From Ectobius pallidus (lineage: Eukaryota > Arthropoda > Insecta > Blattodea > Ectobiidae): a stretch of 64,000 bases of DNA. Every line of letters begins with the position of its first letter. Position 1 is the stretch's first letter. This document shows positions 23,870-35,351 of this stretch, one piece after another. The position numbers and the translations under genes are program-made. The notes below the pieces were generated by a model. That model saw nothing but the letters and a program-made list of their open reading frames with translations. It did no database searches and was not told the origin of the DNA. The stretch lies in NCBI GenBank assembly GCA_964059195.1, contig CAXKWD010000011.1, positions 28,891,791-28,955,790 on the forward strand, given 5' to 3'.

Positions 23870-24420
23870 ACGGTCAACAGACTGATGACTTGGGAAGTCA
23901 AGAAGATGGAAGTGAGAGAAAGAGGATTTCCGTATACACAATATTTTTTTTATAATAAATTATAATTTGGTGGAATGAAATACGCATTTCCATTGTAGCA
24001 AGCTATATGTTTCGGCAAAGTGAAAGAGGATTTGCGCGCACACACAATATTATTGTTGATGGAATGAAATATGCATTTCCATTGTAGGGAGCTATTTGTT
24101 TCGGCAAAGTGAGAGAAAGAGGGTTTGCACGCACACACGTATCATTTTCTGTCGTTGCAGGTGTGCTTTCAGTCCCGCTTTTACTGGAAGTAAAATGGAA
24201 TGAAACTCACAAGTCATTCATAACGCTTTATAATGATAAAATGCACTCTAGAAGAATATTGATAAGCTACAGTATTGAAAAAGGGGAAGAAAGGGGATTA
24301 TGGGCACTGTTGAGAAAAAAAGGGGTAAAAGGTACCAAAAAAGGGAAAAAAGGTGCTACAAAAATGTCTCCATTCTCGACTATAGATAAAATCTCACACT
24401 GTGGTATCTTTCCGAAGAGC
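23870..24420. other. Non-coding 3' part of the hAT element
   Basis: Between the transposase start and the right terminal repeat lie A/G-rich and short direct repeats ('gaatgaaatacgcatttccattgtag' appears twice, near 23972 and 24063, with 'tttcggcaaagtgaga' following each). They may belong to the promoter or subterminal binding region; this is inference. Confidence 0.4.
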
Positions 24421-24477
24421 TTTAATTTACCCTAGGAGAAAAGGTGCGCACCTAAAAATCCTAACCCTACTCATAAC

Positions 24478-25176
24478 AAAACTAATGTAAAGAAAAATGT
24501 TATTAGACCACGTAGCCCAATAACAAAGAAAGTATACGACCAAAGAAAAATGCAATGACCACCAAGCAGAATTATAACTGTTTTAATACACTTTATTTGT
24601 CTGAAAAACCAAAACCTAGGCCTACTTTTCCATATAAGTGTGCTGTGGACAAGATGGAAGGACAGACTTCTCTAGCAAGTCAGAAAACCCAAAAGGGAAA
24701 AAATAAATATCAAAAAAGAATTATCAAACTCTTGCAGTACAGGAAACAGAAAAAATTTCATGCGAGAAAATAAAACCTATAACATACACACATTCAATTA
24801 CAGTTACTATTAAAATAAATAAACGTATACCTTATGAACCAGTTAAAAATATACTTATATTCAAAAAAGATAAGCCAGAGATGCAGGGAAATTCTCTGGA
24901 TGATGAAACTAGGAAACAGGCTATATCGTCCAAGAGAGAATTAAATCCAATAGAATTAGAATTACAAAAAGATGAACTTTTGGCATTTCACAAAAACAAA
25001 GACATTTAAATATTTGATACAGCACATCTGGAACAACACCCAAAAATAACTGAAGCAAACTGTGATATTTGGGTGTCAAAGTCAGTTACGGGTAGTTTAG
25101 AACCAAAATCAAGAAAACTAATATTGCACAAAGAAATAGAAAAAGTTAACATATATAAAGTAAAACCAGAAAGAAT
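24478..25176 (+). pseudogene. K/E/S-rich family, copy 3 (right of hAT insertions)
   Basis: Resumes exactly at the CTCATAAC target and follows the copies at 2262 and 6108: IRPRSPITKK text, the MTTKQNYNCFNTLYLSEKPK start at 24555, a deletion near 24740, the LLAFHKNKDI ending near 25006 and an ORF from 25073. With the two insertions removed, the locus 20.5-26.0 kb is colinear with 1.3-4.0 kb, establishing a segmental duplication of roughly 3 kb. Function unknown. Confidence 0.5.
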
Positions 25177-26045
25177 GTCTGAAAAACTTATTCCATTAAA
25201 ACCTCAGTATGTAGTCAATCCCAAATCAAAGCTTATGGAAGGGAAAATTGTAAGTGAAACAAAATCTGAAAACTTTGTGCCTTTGAAAAAGAATGTATTC
25301 AACAGAACCAAAGGGCAAGAAGAAATAGAAACTAAACCTGATTCTATAAACTTGGAAAATGAACAACAGAGCATACCACAACATACAGTAGCATTTACTG
25401 TGCCTTCATGTACACAAACAATAAAGAATAAATTCTGAAAAACTTATCCCATTAAAACTTCAGTACGTAGTCATTCCCAAATCAATGCTTATGGAAAGGA
25501 AAATGGTAAGTGAAACAAAATCTGAAAACTTTGTGCCTTTGAACAAGAATGTATTCACCAGAACCAAAGGGAAAAAGGAAAGAGAAACTAAACCTGATTC
25601 TATAAACTTGGAAAACGAACAACAGAGCATACCACAACATAGAGTAGCATTTACTGTGCCTTCATGTACACAAACAATAAAGAATAAATTCTGAAAAACT
25701 TATCCCATTAAAACTTCAGTACGTAGTCAATCCCAAATCAATGCTTATGGAAAGGAAAATCGTAAGTGAAACAAAATCTGAAAATTTTGTGCCTTTGAAC
25801 AAGAATGTATTCACCAGAACCAAAGGGAAAAAGGAAATAGAAACTAAACCTGAATCTATAAACTTGGAAAAGGAACAACAGAGCATGCCACAACGGTGAG
25901 TAGCAACTACTGTGCCTTCATGTACACAAACAATAAAGAATAAATTCTGAAAAACTTATCCCATTAAAACTTCAGTACGTAGTCAATCCCAAATCAATGC
26001 TTATGGAAAGGAAAATTGTAAGTGAAACATAATGTGAAAACTTTG
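25177..26045 (+). repeat. 256-bp tandem repeat, about 3.4 copies
   Basis: The phrase TTCTGAAAAACTTATCCC recurs at 25433, 25689 and 25945, with a diverged first copy at about 25177. Each unit encodes the same ~85-residue text (KLIPLKPQYV... SENFVPLKKNVF... TVPSCTQTIKNKF). The second and third units are shifted in frame by the 256-bp length (not a multiple of three), so the array as a whole cannot be one protein. A single diverged copy exists at 3700-3960. Confidence 0.85.
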
Positions 26046-26692
26046 TGCCTTTTGATATTGGCAAAATTATTCTATGGCGTAACTCCCAATGGCCTGAGAT
26101 GTTTGGTGTTTCAGTTTGCCGAAGAAAATAAAAATCCCCACAATTTTAATGAACACAAAGGTCTGGCAGGCAAAGACTGGTTATATGGATTCCTGAAAAG
26201 GAATCCTGAATTAACATTGAGGCAACCTGAAGGAATAAGTCTAAATAGGATTGCGTCCTTTAATGCAGAAGAGACGAAATGTTTCTACTCGCATCTGGAG
26301 AATGTCATGGTAAAACGTAATTTTGAAAGAACCAGGGTATTTAATGTCGACAAAACAGGCATTACAGTAGTGCAAAATAAATGTCCAAAGATTTACGGTC
26401 CTAAAGGGGCAAAAAAGTTGGGGGCTGCAATTTCTGCAGAGAGAGAGGACAAACCATAACAGGCGTTTTCTGCATGAGTGCTGCTGGTAAATACATCCCA
26501 CCTATGTTGATCTATCCTAGGAAAAGAATGGCTCCTACTCTTCAAAAAAATGGTCCTATTGGTGCCACCTACAAGTGTTCTAAGAACGGGTGGATCAACT
26601 CAGAACTCTTCCTGGAATGGTTATTGCACTTTCGAAAGCATGCGAAACAAACTGCGACAGATCTTGCTCTCCGGCTGAACAAGTACCATTAG
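26046..26692 (+). pseudogene. Pogo/Tigger-type transposase fragment
   Basis: Encodes the end of a CENP-B-type DNA-binding domain (LAGKDWLYGFLKRNPELTLR, QPEGISLNRIASFN) and the beginning of the DDE domain (RVFNVDKTGITVVQ, where the first catalytic Asp is expected in the 'VDKTG' block; PKIYGPKGAKKLGA; GVFCMSAAGKYIPPMLIYPR). Reading needs one frameshift near 26455. After about 26680 the text dissolves where the second catalytic block should be, and a different transposase follows. It is therefore a 3'-truncated Tc1/mariner-superfamily (pogo clade) relic, joined on the left to the 256-bp repeat array. Confidence 0.8.
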
Positions 26693-26699
26693 TTCAGGA

Positions 26700-27966
26700 C
26701 CCCGAAAAAAAGAAGACCTAGAAAAACTTTGAATAATCAAAGTCAGATTTTCGTGTATAATGTTCATGAATATGTAGAAAAGAATAAAGTAGTGAAGAGT
26801 TAAATAACTGAGACTGCAAAAAGCCTGAAGTTGGACAGGAAAACTGTGCGGAATGTTACACAGAGGGGTCCAATGACTCCTAAAATGCCAGGCAACAAAA
26901 GAACCAAGTTTAATAAAGTGGATGATTTTGATTATGACTTTATCAGGCATGAGGTGTACCGTTTTTATAGTAAAGGTCAATCACCACCGTCCGCGAACTT
27001 TTGCAGCATATGAAAAGTGTTACAGATTTTCCTTATGAAGAAACCACACTTCACGAATTGCTACAGCTGGGTTTTCGATTTCGCTGTCTGAAAAAGAAGA
27101 ATGTGGTGATGGAATCTGCAAGAATAGTGGTTTGGCGATACCAATTCCTCCATAGGCTACGGGATCTACGCTCGCAACGTTTCCATATCATCTATCTTGA
27201 TGAGACCTGGTTTGATACACATGATATTGCAAAGATGGGATGGGAGAACGGTATCTGCAATTGTGTGCTAAAATCTCAGCCGTCATGAGGGAAGTGTATT
27301 ATGGTGCTTCATGCTGAAGGCAATGAAGAGTGGGTACCGAATTTCCTTCTTTTGTCAGGTAAGAACATTGAAGACTGTAAAGCTGACAGTCATGATGAAA
27401 TGATGGCAGTAGTTTTTGAAAAGTGGTTTTCAAATATTCTACTTGCAAACTTGCCAAACGACAGGAAATATGTAATAATAATCAACAATGCACGCTATCA
27501 TTCGTGGCAGCTATTTAAAATGCCCTACATGAATACAAGGGTCCAAGATATTATTTCGTTCATGAAAGAGCTAAACATACTGGTGCCGAACCCCATTCCC
27601 ATAAAAGCCGTCCTCATTAACAGAATCAAATCTGCAAATGTAACTAAAAAATAAGTGGTTGATGAACTTGCAGCTTCTTGTGGCCATGTAGTTTTGCGTC
27701 TTCGACCATATCACTGCATATTTAACCCTATAGAACTCATATGGGCCCAAATGAAAGGATTCGTTAGAAAAAACAATGTTACACCAACTCTAAGTGCCAG
27801 TGTAAGTGAACTGTTGCGTGAGGGTACTAAAGCAATTGACTCCCAGATTTGGTCATCTTGTGTCCAGCACACCACCAAAATCGAGGGAAAATACATAAGT
27901 CATGATGCAGACAGCAACCAGGAGACATTCGTGATTCATGTAGGAGAAAGCGACAGTGATGAGTAA
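26700..27966 (+). pseudogene. IS630/Tc1-mariner-like transposase (DDE_3 type), dead
   Basis: N-terminal helix-turn-helix region (TETAKSLKLDRKTVRNVTQR), then the catalytic core: YLDETWFDTHDIAKMGW carries the first Asp; IIINNARYHSWQL is the second block, where the usual 'DNA' is 'NNA', so the catalytic Asp is replaced by Asn; HCIFNPIELIWAQMKG carries the final Glu. The protein ends GESDSDE, an acidic tail common in this family. Defects are a frameshift near 27000, an in-frame stop at 27286-27288, another at 27652-27654 and the D-to-N change. I could not define terminal inverted repeats. An N-terminal relic of the same family may lie at 8278. Confidence 0.82.
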
Positions 27967-28655
27967 AGATAGGATCAAAGTTTATTCTTTAAGCACAACT
28001 CTACACTCCTTTCCTACCTCTCAAAATCTGTTACAGAGAGTTTGCAGGGAACGATACCAGACTGCTGACCCTTATTCTAAAAAATATTTTTTATTTTATT
28101 TTATGTTATTTGTGTGCTTTTACTTCCCTTATATTTCCCAATAAAACTCTTCATTATGAAGTTGCATTTCTAGCTAATACATCTACATGTACATCTAAAT
28201 AACAGTACAAAATGGCTTCTTATATTAGTTTTATATACTAAAAAAATGTTGTAAAAAGCAAGGTTTATTTGCTGATCAAAACTACGAACAAAGTGGTGAT
28301 CTTTCAAAAGTGTAATAAACCTCATTCTCTGATTGCCCTAGGATCAAAAGAAAGAATGTTATTACGATGACTCGGTGCACAATAATTAGAGTAAGTTGAA
28401 CTAACAGAATGAATAACAAACAACCAAAGACCATTCTTTTATTTGTAAGTAAATATTCCTTGCAAAATGTGTATTATTTTTATACTTCTAAATATAATTA
28501 TTACGACGTTGTCTAACACTGTTTAATCTTTTCAGGACGCGTTTCTATGATTCCGTCGGATAAACTAACATGCATTTCCGTTCTTATAATTCTCTCCAAA
28601 TTACCCAGAGGCACCCCAAGTTGAAGCATGCACTTACCACCTTGCTAACAAAACA
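27967..28655. other. Non-coding sequence
   Basis: AT-rich, no recognisable gene; probably includes the 3' flank of the transposase element. Confidence 0.4.
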
Positions 28656-28659
28656 AGGA

Positions 28660-29602
28660 TACAAATGCTTTGAGGGAAGTCCATGCTTTTGACGGGACAG
28701 GATCCAATCGCTTTGCTGACACCGTGGCTTTTAAGAAAGGATCGGTTGAAGCTTACATCCTTGACCACACAATAAGGTATGGAAATAATACTACTAACCA
28801 AGCAAACAATTTAGACTGTAAAAAAAAGTATATATATATGAAAGCTGTATTCCTTTCTTTAAAGAGAAATATAGGAAGAGTTTTCGTGATCGGCATTTTA
28901 CTGTTCATGGATTTTTATTTGGAGCAAGAGATACTGTAAAATTTGCTGCAAAAGCATTTGTATGATAAGTGACTAGCTCATTCATGACACCTCTACAGTT
29001 TATGAATTTCAAAAGCATCTTATCAATGAAGTGAAGAATTTTTACCGGAAGTCAAGATGATGATGTACTTCAGCGATGGTGCCAGCAGCCTATACAAAAA
29101 TAAAATGATTTTTGTCCCTGCCAAAGAAATAATAAACAAACTGAAGCTAAACTAACAAAAAAGATTTGAACTTTGCTTGCCTGTGACAGAAACACGAGGG
29201 TATCATCGATTCATTCCTATGAGTGACAATCAAATTAGATGTTACACCATGTCAACATGTAAAGAATTTGATGAGCACAAAACTTTAATTGTGTTTACTA
29301 ACACATTTTCGCTTACAAACATGGACTATGTTGAATGCAATTACAAAGATCAGTGGTGGCTAGGCATAGTCAAAGACAAGAGCGATCAAAATAATGATTT
29401 GCTTAGTTCATTTTTTCCATCCACCTGGCCCAAAAACTCCCTCCCAGATATCTAAGAAAGACATGCTGTGGGTTCCAGTAAGTAAAATTGTGAAGAAGAT
29501 TACCCCTACAGAACTAACAACAGTTTCAGGCAGAACGCACAACATAACAGAAAAACTATGCACCAAAATTTCAACACTCTTCAATACTTTGAGGAAATTA
29601 TA
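28660..29602 (+). pseudogene. Remnant of a large arthropod DNA-transposon ORF
   Basis: Pieces in several frames belong to one protein type found in high copy in arthropod genomes: HAFDGTGSNRFADTVAFKKG (28680), MMYFSDGASSLYKNKM (about 29060), and YVECNYKDQWWLGIVKDKSD followed in another frame by FHPPGPKTPSQISKKDMLWVP (29330-29500). I know this arrangement from transposon-like proteins but cannot place it firmly in a named superfamily. At least three frameshifts and internal deletions; inactive. Confidence 0.5.
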
Positions 29603-30450
29603 AATTCGTCTTGCTAACTGATGAAATGTACATATAAAACTTTCTTGTGTAACAAACTTAGGTTGATTAAAATTTTGTATTTTAAATTACAGTGTGGGTT
29701 TTTACTATTAATTAACCGTTAAATTTTGTGTGCGTATAAAGCCATTTTTGGCCAACTGTGATGCACTATAATTCTGAAACCAGTTAAGTCTCAGTCACCA
29801 AATTATTATCACATCTTTATATCATAAAGAGGTGTTATTTCTATTCATTTCATAATTTTTCACTCAGTCCCTTTTGAGATATTCTACTTCAAATATTGAT
29901 AAAATAAGACTTTGGGCATTTTTGAAAACTTGTATTAAAAAGGGCAAAGTTCTCAAGTTTAAAACTTCTACAGCAAGTAGTCCTATAATAAATTTATACA
30001 AAAAGAAATTAAAGGTGAGTCTTTCTTCAGTTTAATAATTTAGCGGCAATAAAACTCCCGATTTAAGTTAATATTTTCAATTTGTAGTTGTGAATTGTTT
30101 TCTTCACTTTCCTCACCACTTAGGTAATATTATGTTAGAACAACAAATCTAGAGCCAACTTGGACTTGTGAATGTTGTGAGTCAAGAACCAAGACCCACA
30201 TAGGCTTCACTTCATTCCACGAAGAAGAAAATATAAAGAAAATATATCTATGTCACAGCAGAAAATACAACTCAAAATCAGAAGAATATAGGGAAAGGAA
30301 GCATAACTAAGCTCACAGAAGCCGAAGATCGATCTTCCAGCTGGAGAAGGAAGGAGGCAGGAAAACACATTACTTATTCAGTTCAGTTCAGACCATGGGA
30401 CCGTGCAGACGTGTTTGTGTGGTAGCGGAGGCTTGTGGTAATAAATCAGT
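29603..30450. other. Mostly non-coding; possible LINE tail near 30.15 kb
   Basis: No firm gene. Around 30150-30240 a short frame (WTCECCESRTKTHIGFTSFH) resembles the Cys/His end of some LINE polyproteins, but it is too short for a confident call. Confidence 0.35.
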
Positions 30451-30453
30451 AGA

Positions 30454-31025
30454 ATGGGTCGGTCCAAGAAACAGTCTCCCTCCAATGAAGTGGAGTGCAA
30501 ACCAAACAATGAGATTGTTATAAATGAGATCAAGAAAATGTTTGAGGCATTCCAAACAGACCATCCAGAAGGAAGCAGGAGATATAAAAAATCTATGGAC
30601 TTCATCTCCAGCAAATTCGACACTTTTGTAGAGAACTTGCGGAGACAAAGGCAGAGCTGAGGGCTACAAAGAATGAAGTTGAGTGCCTGACACGTGAAAA
30701 CCAGCAGCTGCAATCTGAGTTCAATGAACTCCAGCAGTACTCACGTAGAGACAATGTTGTGCTGTTTGGTATTCCCGAAATTAGAGACAAAGATGTTGAC
30801 CTAGTAATAGATAAAGTGTCAGAGGTGATTAATGCCAAGGAACTCGTACAAGACATCAGTATTGCATATCGGTTACCTGTCCGACCGGGGAAGCCGAAAC
30901 CAGATCATAAAATTTATGAGGAGGAGCCAGGATGAATGGATGCAAAAATTTAACAAGCAGCTAATGGCGACAGCAGCGGGCCAGGACTGCCATTGAGTAA
31001 GATCAACACTCAACTAGGATCGCCT
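30454..31025 (+). pseudogene. LINE ORF1 with coiled coil and RNA-binding-type core
   Basis: Starts MGRSKKQSPSNEVE, followed by a frame change near 30655 into a heptad-rich coiled coil (ENQQLQSEFNELQQYSRR) and the DNVVLFGIPE... block that opens the ORF1p-type core, then AYRLPVRPGKPKP and the trailing DEWMQKFNKQLMA region. This layout is typical of ORF1 proteins that coat LINE RNA. The copy has several frameshifts and deletions and no reverse-transcriptase ORF after it. Confidence 0.65.
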
Positions 31026-31049
31026 TCGGCAAGATTCACTGACCACCGT

Positions 31050-31525
31050 ACCACCCGTATATGCAGCTGGCCTGCAAGGATTTTGAGAAAAAACATGTTG
31101 GAGGATGCTCGTACCACCCCTTCAGATAGTACGTGAAGGATACTGCGCCTGGAAAGCTATGATAAAATAGGTAAAATCTATCACTTTCTTTCAATAATAC
31201 AAAAAATCAATTAAAAACTAGAAAATAGCAGGGGGTTACCTTCCTCGGAGTATATGATTGCTATGCCTCCCCTGCTAAACCCCCCCCCATGAGACCGAGG
31301 TACCAACTATATATGCATCTGCAGCCTGAAAGGATTTGGAAAAAATCATGTTAGGGATGCTCATACCACCCTTTCAGATAGTGCGTGAAGGATACTGCGA
31401 CTGGAAAGCTAAGATAAAAAAAGGTAAAATATCACTTTCTTTCAATAAAACAATCAATCAATTAAAAACTAGACAATAGCAGAGGGTCACCTTCCTCGGA
31501 GTATATGATTGCTATGCCCTTCACC
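31050..31525. repeat. Two tandem copies of a ~253-bp repeat
   Basis: The words 'atgttggaggatgctcgtaccacc', 'cagatagt(a/g)cgtgaaggatactgcg' and 'ccttcctcggagtatatgattgctatgcc' occur twice, offset by about 253 bp (for example 31094 and 31347). No coding text. Confidence 0.8.
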
Positions 31526-32625
31526 TTGGTTGAAACCAGGATAACTGATTAAGAAAATATCATAACACCGCCACGACAAAATATATTACATACAATCACA
31601 ATACTACCATCATAAAAGTTGCAAATATAACAGTTGGAGAAACTAAAAATTCACAAAGTTTCTTTTTTCATATAAAATAAAAAAATATTTTAAGTGAATG
31701 AAAATATTTAACAGTATATGTACCCGAGTGTACAATCAGCACGGCTTACGACCAATCAAATTTATTCCACCAACACCTGAATCTGTATGCCACCAATAAT
31801 ATGATGGGATTCAGATTCAGAAACTTGTAAAAACTGCAGATCCCAGCATTTGATGAGAACATATTTACCATAATTTATTCTCGAATTCAGTGATTTGATG
31901 GGATTTTATCATTGTGCATATTCCTTTTGATCTTTCAGTTTTGTTACCTACTGCTAAAATGTGATTTCTTTCATTTGTTTAGACATCAATGTGATTTGTT
32001 TGGAAGCATGTTTGCTGCGTATTTCTATGCCAACATTGTTGTAATGTAATGTCAGTATTGCAGTGCGGCGAATTGCATATCTTTGTAAATATGACTTCAA
32101 AATACACTTACTAACCTACAATTCAATTTTACTGTTTAGTCGTCCATCTAATATTCATCACTAATTTGTCATGATTCTGCATTATCGGAGGTACAGATAC
32201 CGTTCAAATGCATTTAATATCATTATACACCATTTAAAAGTGTAAATTTTAAACTTTCAAACAATATCAGTGTTATTTTTGTATAATTATAACTTTATTT
32301 GATTTTAAATTTTGACATATTTAAAAATTTGCCAGCATTTTTCGCAACGCTACTACAGAATTACTCAGCACTCACAGTGTTAATGGCAATACACAGCAGG
32401 ACCACTGACTCTTGATTCTCCAGTATGTTGCAGCAATGAGCATTACAATTTTTACAGTAACACATACAGTGAAACTGTAAAGCACTTAATTTTCCCAATG
32501 TCACCTATAATGTAATGTGAAATAAAACTGAAAAAGAGCTCCTACCTATAGCATACAGAAAATAAAGATTTTCCACTACAAAATTCATCAATGGTCAAAA
32601 CTTGTTATGTGGTGGGAGATAATGT
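31526..32625. other. Non-coding AT-rich sequence
   Basis: No gene, RNA or repeat recognised. Confidence 0.4.
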
Positions 32626-32628
32626 AGT

Positions 32629-32905
32629 AATACAAAAATGTATATACATGGCTGGTTTCATTTCAAGATTTGCCATGAATGGCAATTAAGGGAATGCTTA
32701 GAGACCAGGGAAATAGCTAATGGCTAATCATTATTATTATTATTATTATTATTATTTATTATAATCGATGAGCAAGAGAAAAGACATTATTTCATTTTTT
32801 TTAATGATAAACAGACAACTGCAGCCTGCATTTTTCATTCAGTTGACGTATAAAACAATACATCTTGACATGTAGAAGTGTTGCTCATTTCTGTGACACA
32901 TTTCT
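32629..32905. repeat. Copy of the 34-35-kb repeat family
   Basis: Contains 'ggctggtttcatttcaagatttgccatgaatgg' and 'tataaaacaatacatcttgacatg', which recur four or five times at 34.1-35.7 kb. An (ATT)n microsatellite lies inside at about 32728-32757. Confidence 0.7.
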
Positions 32906-33074
32906 GTCAAAGCAATTATTCACTTTGTAAATCTCCACTAAAGTCTCCAATAAATGCAACGAAAAGTCTTTCAGCACCAGACTATGTGCTAATGGTTCTA
33001 CCAGACAACAATCTACCATCATTCCTGACCATGTCTAAACAAAGGACCAAGTGTTATGATACCAGGTTTTAAAT

Positions 33075-34120
33075 TCCCGTTCTGCTGATATTGGTAGAGA
33101 CTGTTTGTCTAGTACTTCAGTAGAAGTACTTCCTGCGCAATTAATCTTAATGATACAATTGTTTTAGTACTTGTGTGCAATAAATTATCACTTTATATGA
33201 AGATGGTGTAAAACTGCGTCAAGCTGTACTGTACAGACAATCAAACAATGAGAGGGTTTATTTAACTTTCATTCGCGGGAAGCAAATTTTACTTGCTACA
33301 ATTTCGTCACAGCATGGAAGTCTGAAATGTGGGCCGTAGCCCAGCTTGCTCCACTCCTCCTGAGGTTATGAGGGGATGAAGTGATTGCTTCGTGTATTTT
33401 CGTAAAATCGCCGAACGAGGGACAGGGCGGTTTGAATTTGCAGTTTCCCGCCGAGCCACGGGTCAAAATATGAACGCATTTAAAAGGCTGTTTTTATAAA
33501 AATAATGTTGAAACCATAGTGTTTTATGTATTCTTAAGTGCCCTATGTTGTGTTGTAAAACCATAAGGTTACTTTAGCAAGTGTCAAGATACTTGTTTGC
33601 CCTCAAAATAGTCTTTTTTATGTGTGTTATGTAGGCTACCTATGTACAAGCAAGTTTTTATTGGGAAGCATAATTGGAAGAATAGGGGAAGTGGTTCCCT
33701 GGCTCGACATCACCGAACGAACTGTCAAGAGCATCATGCTATCTCCTTCCCTTCCCTTTGTGACTGGGTGGGAGACTGGCAGATATTTCTCTTTTACCAC
33801 CCTCGCTTCGGCCTTGACCATGCACCCCTTACATGATTTAGTTCAGTTCGGTATTTCAGTAAGGCTTCGCGGTCCTTCGCGCTGAGTAAAGCAGAATGTC
33901 CAAGTTGGTATTTTTGGCCATAGAAAAAAAAGATTATAGAAGATTTTGCTGCCAAAGATAGGCGAGTTGATTTGCTCTTCAAATAAATCGGGTGAGTTGT
34001 CATATTTGTTATTATTATAGGCTTATAAAAATCTAGACTATATTGCTTCCCTCACCTAAATTTTCACCGCACGCCACTGGCTTTGTTACTATTGTTCGAC
34101 TAGAAAAGCATTACCAAGCT
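33075..34120. other. No recognised gene
   Basis: Slightly more GC-rich in 33640-33900, where three short ORFs overlap, but none resembles a known protein. The sequence CACGCCACTGG at about 34070 looks like a hAT-type end without a partner. Confidence 0.35.
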
Positions 34121-34254
34121 GGTCAAAACTTGTTATGCGGGGGAGGTAATATAGTATACAGTATAGTAATGTATATAAATAGCTGGTTTCATTTCAAGAT
34201 TTTCTATGAATGGTAACTAAGGGAACGCTTAGAGACCAGGGAAATAGCTATATA

Positions 34255-34490
34255 TATATACCCTCTAAACCCTCTAGATTTATAGCTGTGGGGACATTTA
34301 AAGACATTGGTGTATGCAGTCCCCATCAATGATGTGGAGACACTATGAGAACGCATGTTCAATGCCTGTGATGCAATCCGGCAACAACCAGGGGTGTTCC
34401 GAAGGATGTGTGATTCCATGAGACGTAGGGTGGAAGGCTGCAACGCAATCGATGGTGGTCACATCGAGCACATGTTGTCAAGAGTAGATC
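34255..34490 (+). pseudogene. C-terminus of a mariner/IS630-like transposase
   Basis: Short conserved end of the DDE transposase type common in insects: the NPLDLYLWGHLKTLVYA block (the expected Glu position of the third catalytic block is Asp here, as in DD34D mariners), then VPINDVETL, and RMFNACDAIRQQPGVFRRM with MRRRVEGCNAIDGGHIEHML. One in-frame stop after VETL. Everything upstream is missing. Confidence 0.7.
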
Positions 34491-34639
34491 AGATACATGG
34501 TGATCACTGACAGTAGTGGTAGTAGATCATAACTCCGAAGATACGAATTTATGACCAATGTTTATGGGAACTTTTTGTCTTGCTTTGTTGCATACTACAA
34601 CCTCTCTCAATATTTTAACCTTTTTTCGGAACTCCCTGT

Positions 34640-35303
34640 ATATACAGTTTAAAGATAAACAGACAATCGTAGACTGCAGTTTTCATTCAGTGGGGTATAA
34701 AACAATACATCTTGACATGGAGAAGCGTTGCTTATTTCTGTGATGAACTGTTAATCCAGAACGGATGTCACTTTCTAAGAGCAGGTTTATTTAACACTGA
34801 TTTCATTCTGTGTTCTGTTAGTACTGTTCCTTTAGAAAAGTATTACCCAGCTGGTAAAAACTTATGCGGGTGGAGGTGATATAGTAATACAAAAATGTAT
34901 ATAGATGGCTGATTTCATTTCAAGATTTTCCATGAATGGTAGTTACGGGAAGAGAAAAGACATATATACATACATGTATTTTTTTCTCTTAATGATAAAC
35001 GGACAATCGCAGCCTGCAGTTTTCATTCAGTTGGGTATAAAACAATACATCTTGACATGGAGAAGTGTTGCTTATTTCTCTGATGAACTGTTAATCCAGA
35101 ACGGATATCACTTTCTAACAGCAGGTTTATTTAACACCGATTTCATTCAGTGTTCTGTTAGTACTGTTCCATTAGAAAAGTATTACCCCGCTGTAAAAAC
35201 TTGTTAAGCTGGTGGAGGTGATACAGTAATACAAAAATGTATATAAATGGCTGATTTCATTTCAAGATTTTCCATGAACGGTAATTACGGGAAGAGAAAA
35301 GAC

Positions 35304-35351
<48 letters not shown>

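Larger units (their letters stand above)
22211..24469 (-). mobile_element. hAT DNA transposon with transposase (2,259 bp)
   Basis: Begins CAGGGTTAGGATTTTTAGGT at 22211 and ends with the inverted copy at about 24449-24469 (last base A in place of the expected G). The 8-bp duplication CTCATAAC lies at 22203-22210 and again at 24470-24477. The element encodes a hAT transposase on the minus strand. It sits immediately next to the 719-bp element and uses the same target octamer. Confidence 0.88.

Noticed and set aside
30378..30856. Three minus-strand ORFs
   Set aside because: Antisense of the LINE ORF1 coiled-coil region, which has recognisable family text on the plus strand.
33622..34003. Overlapping short ORFs in a more GC-rich patch
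   Set aside because: Three frames are open at once on both strands and none resembles a protein family.
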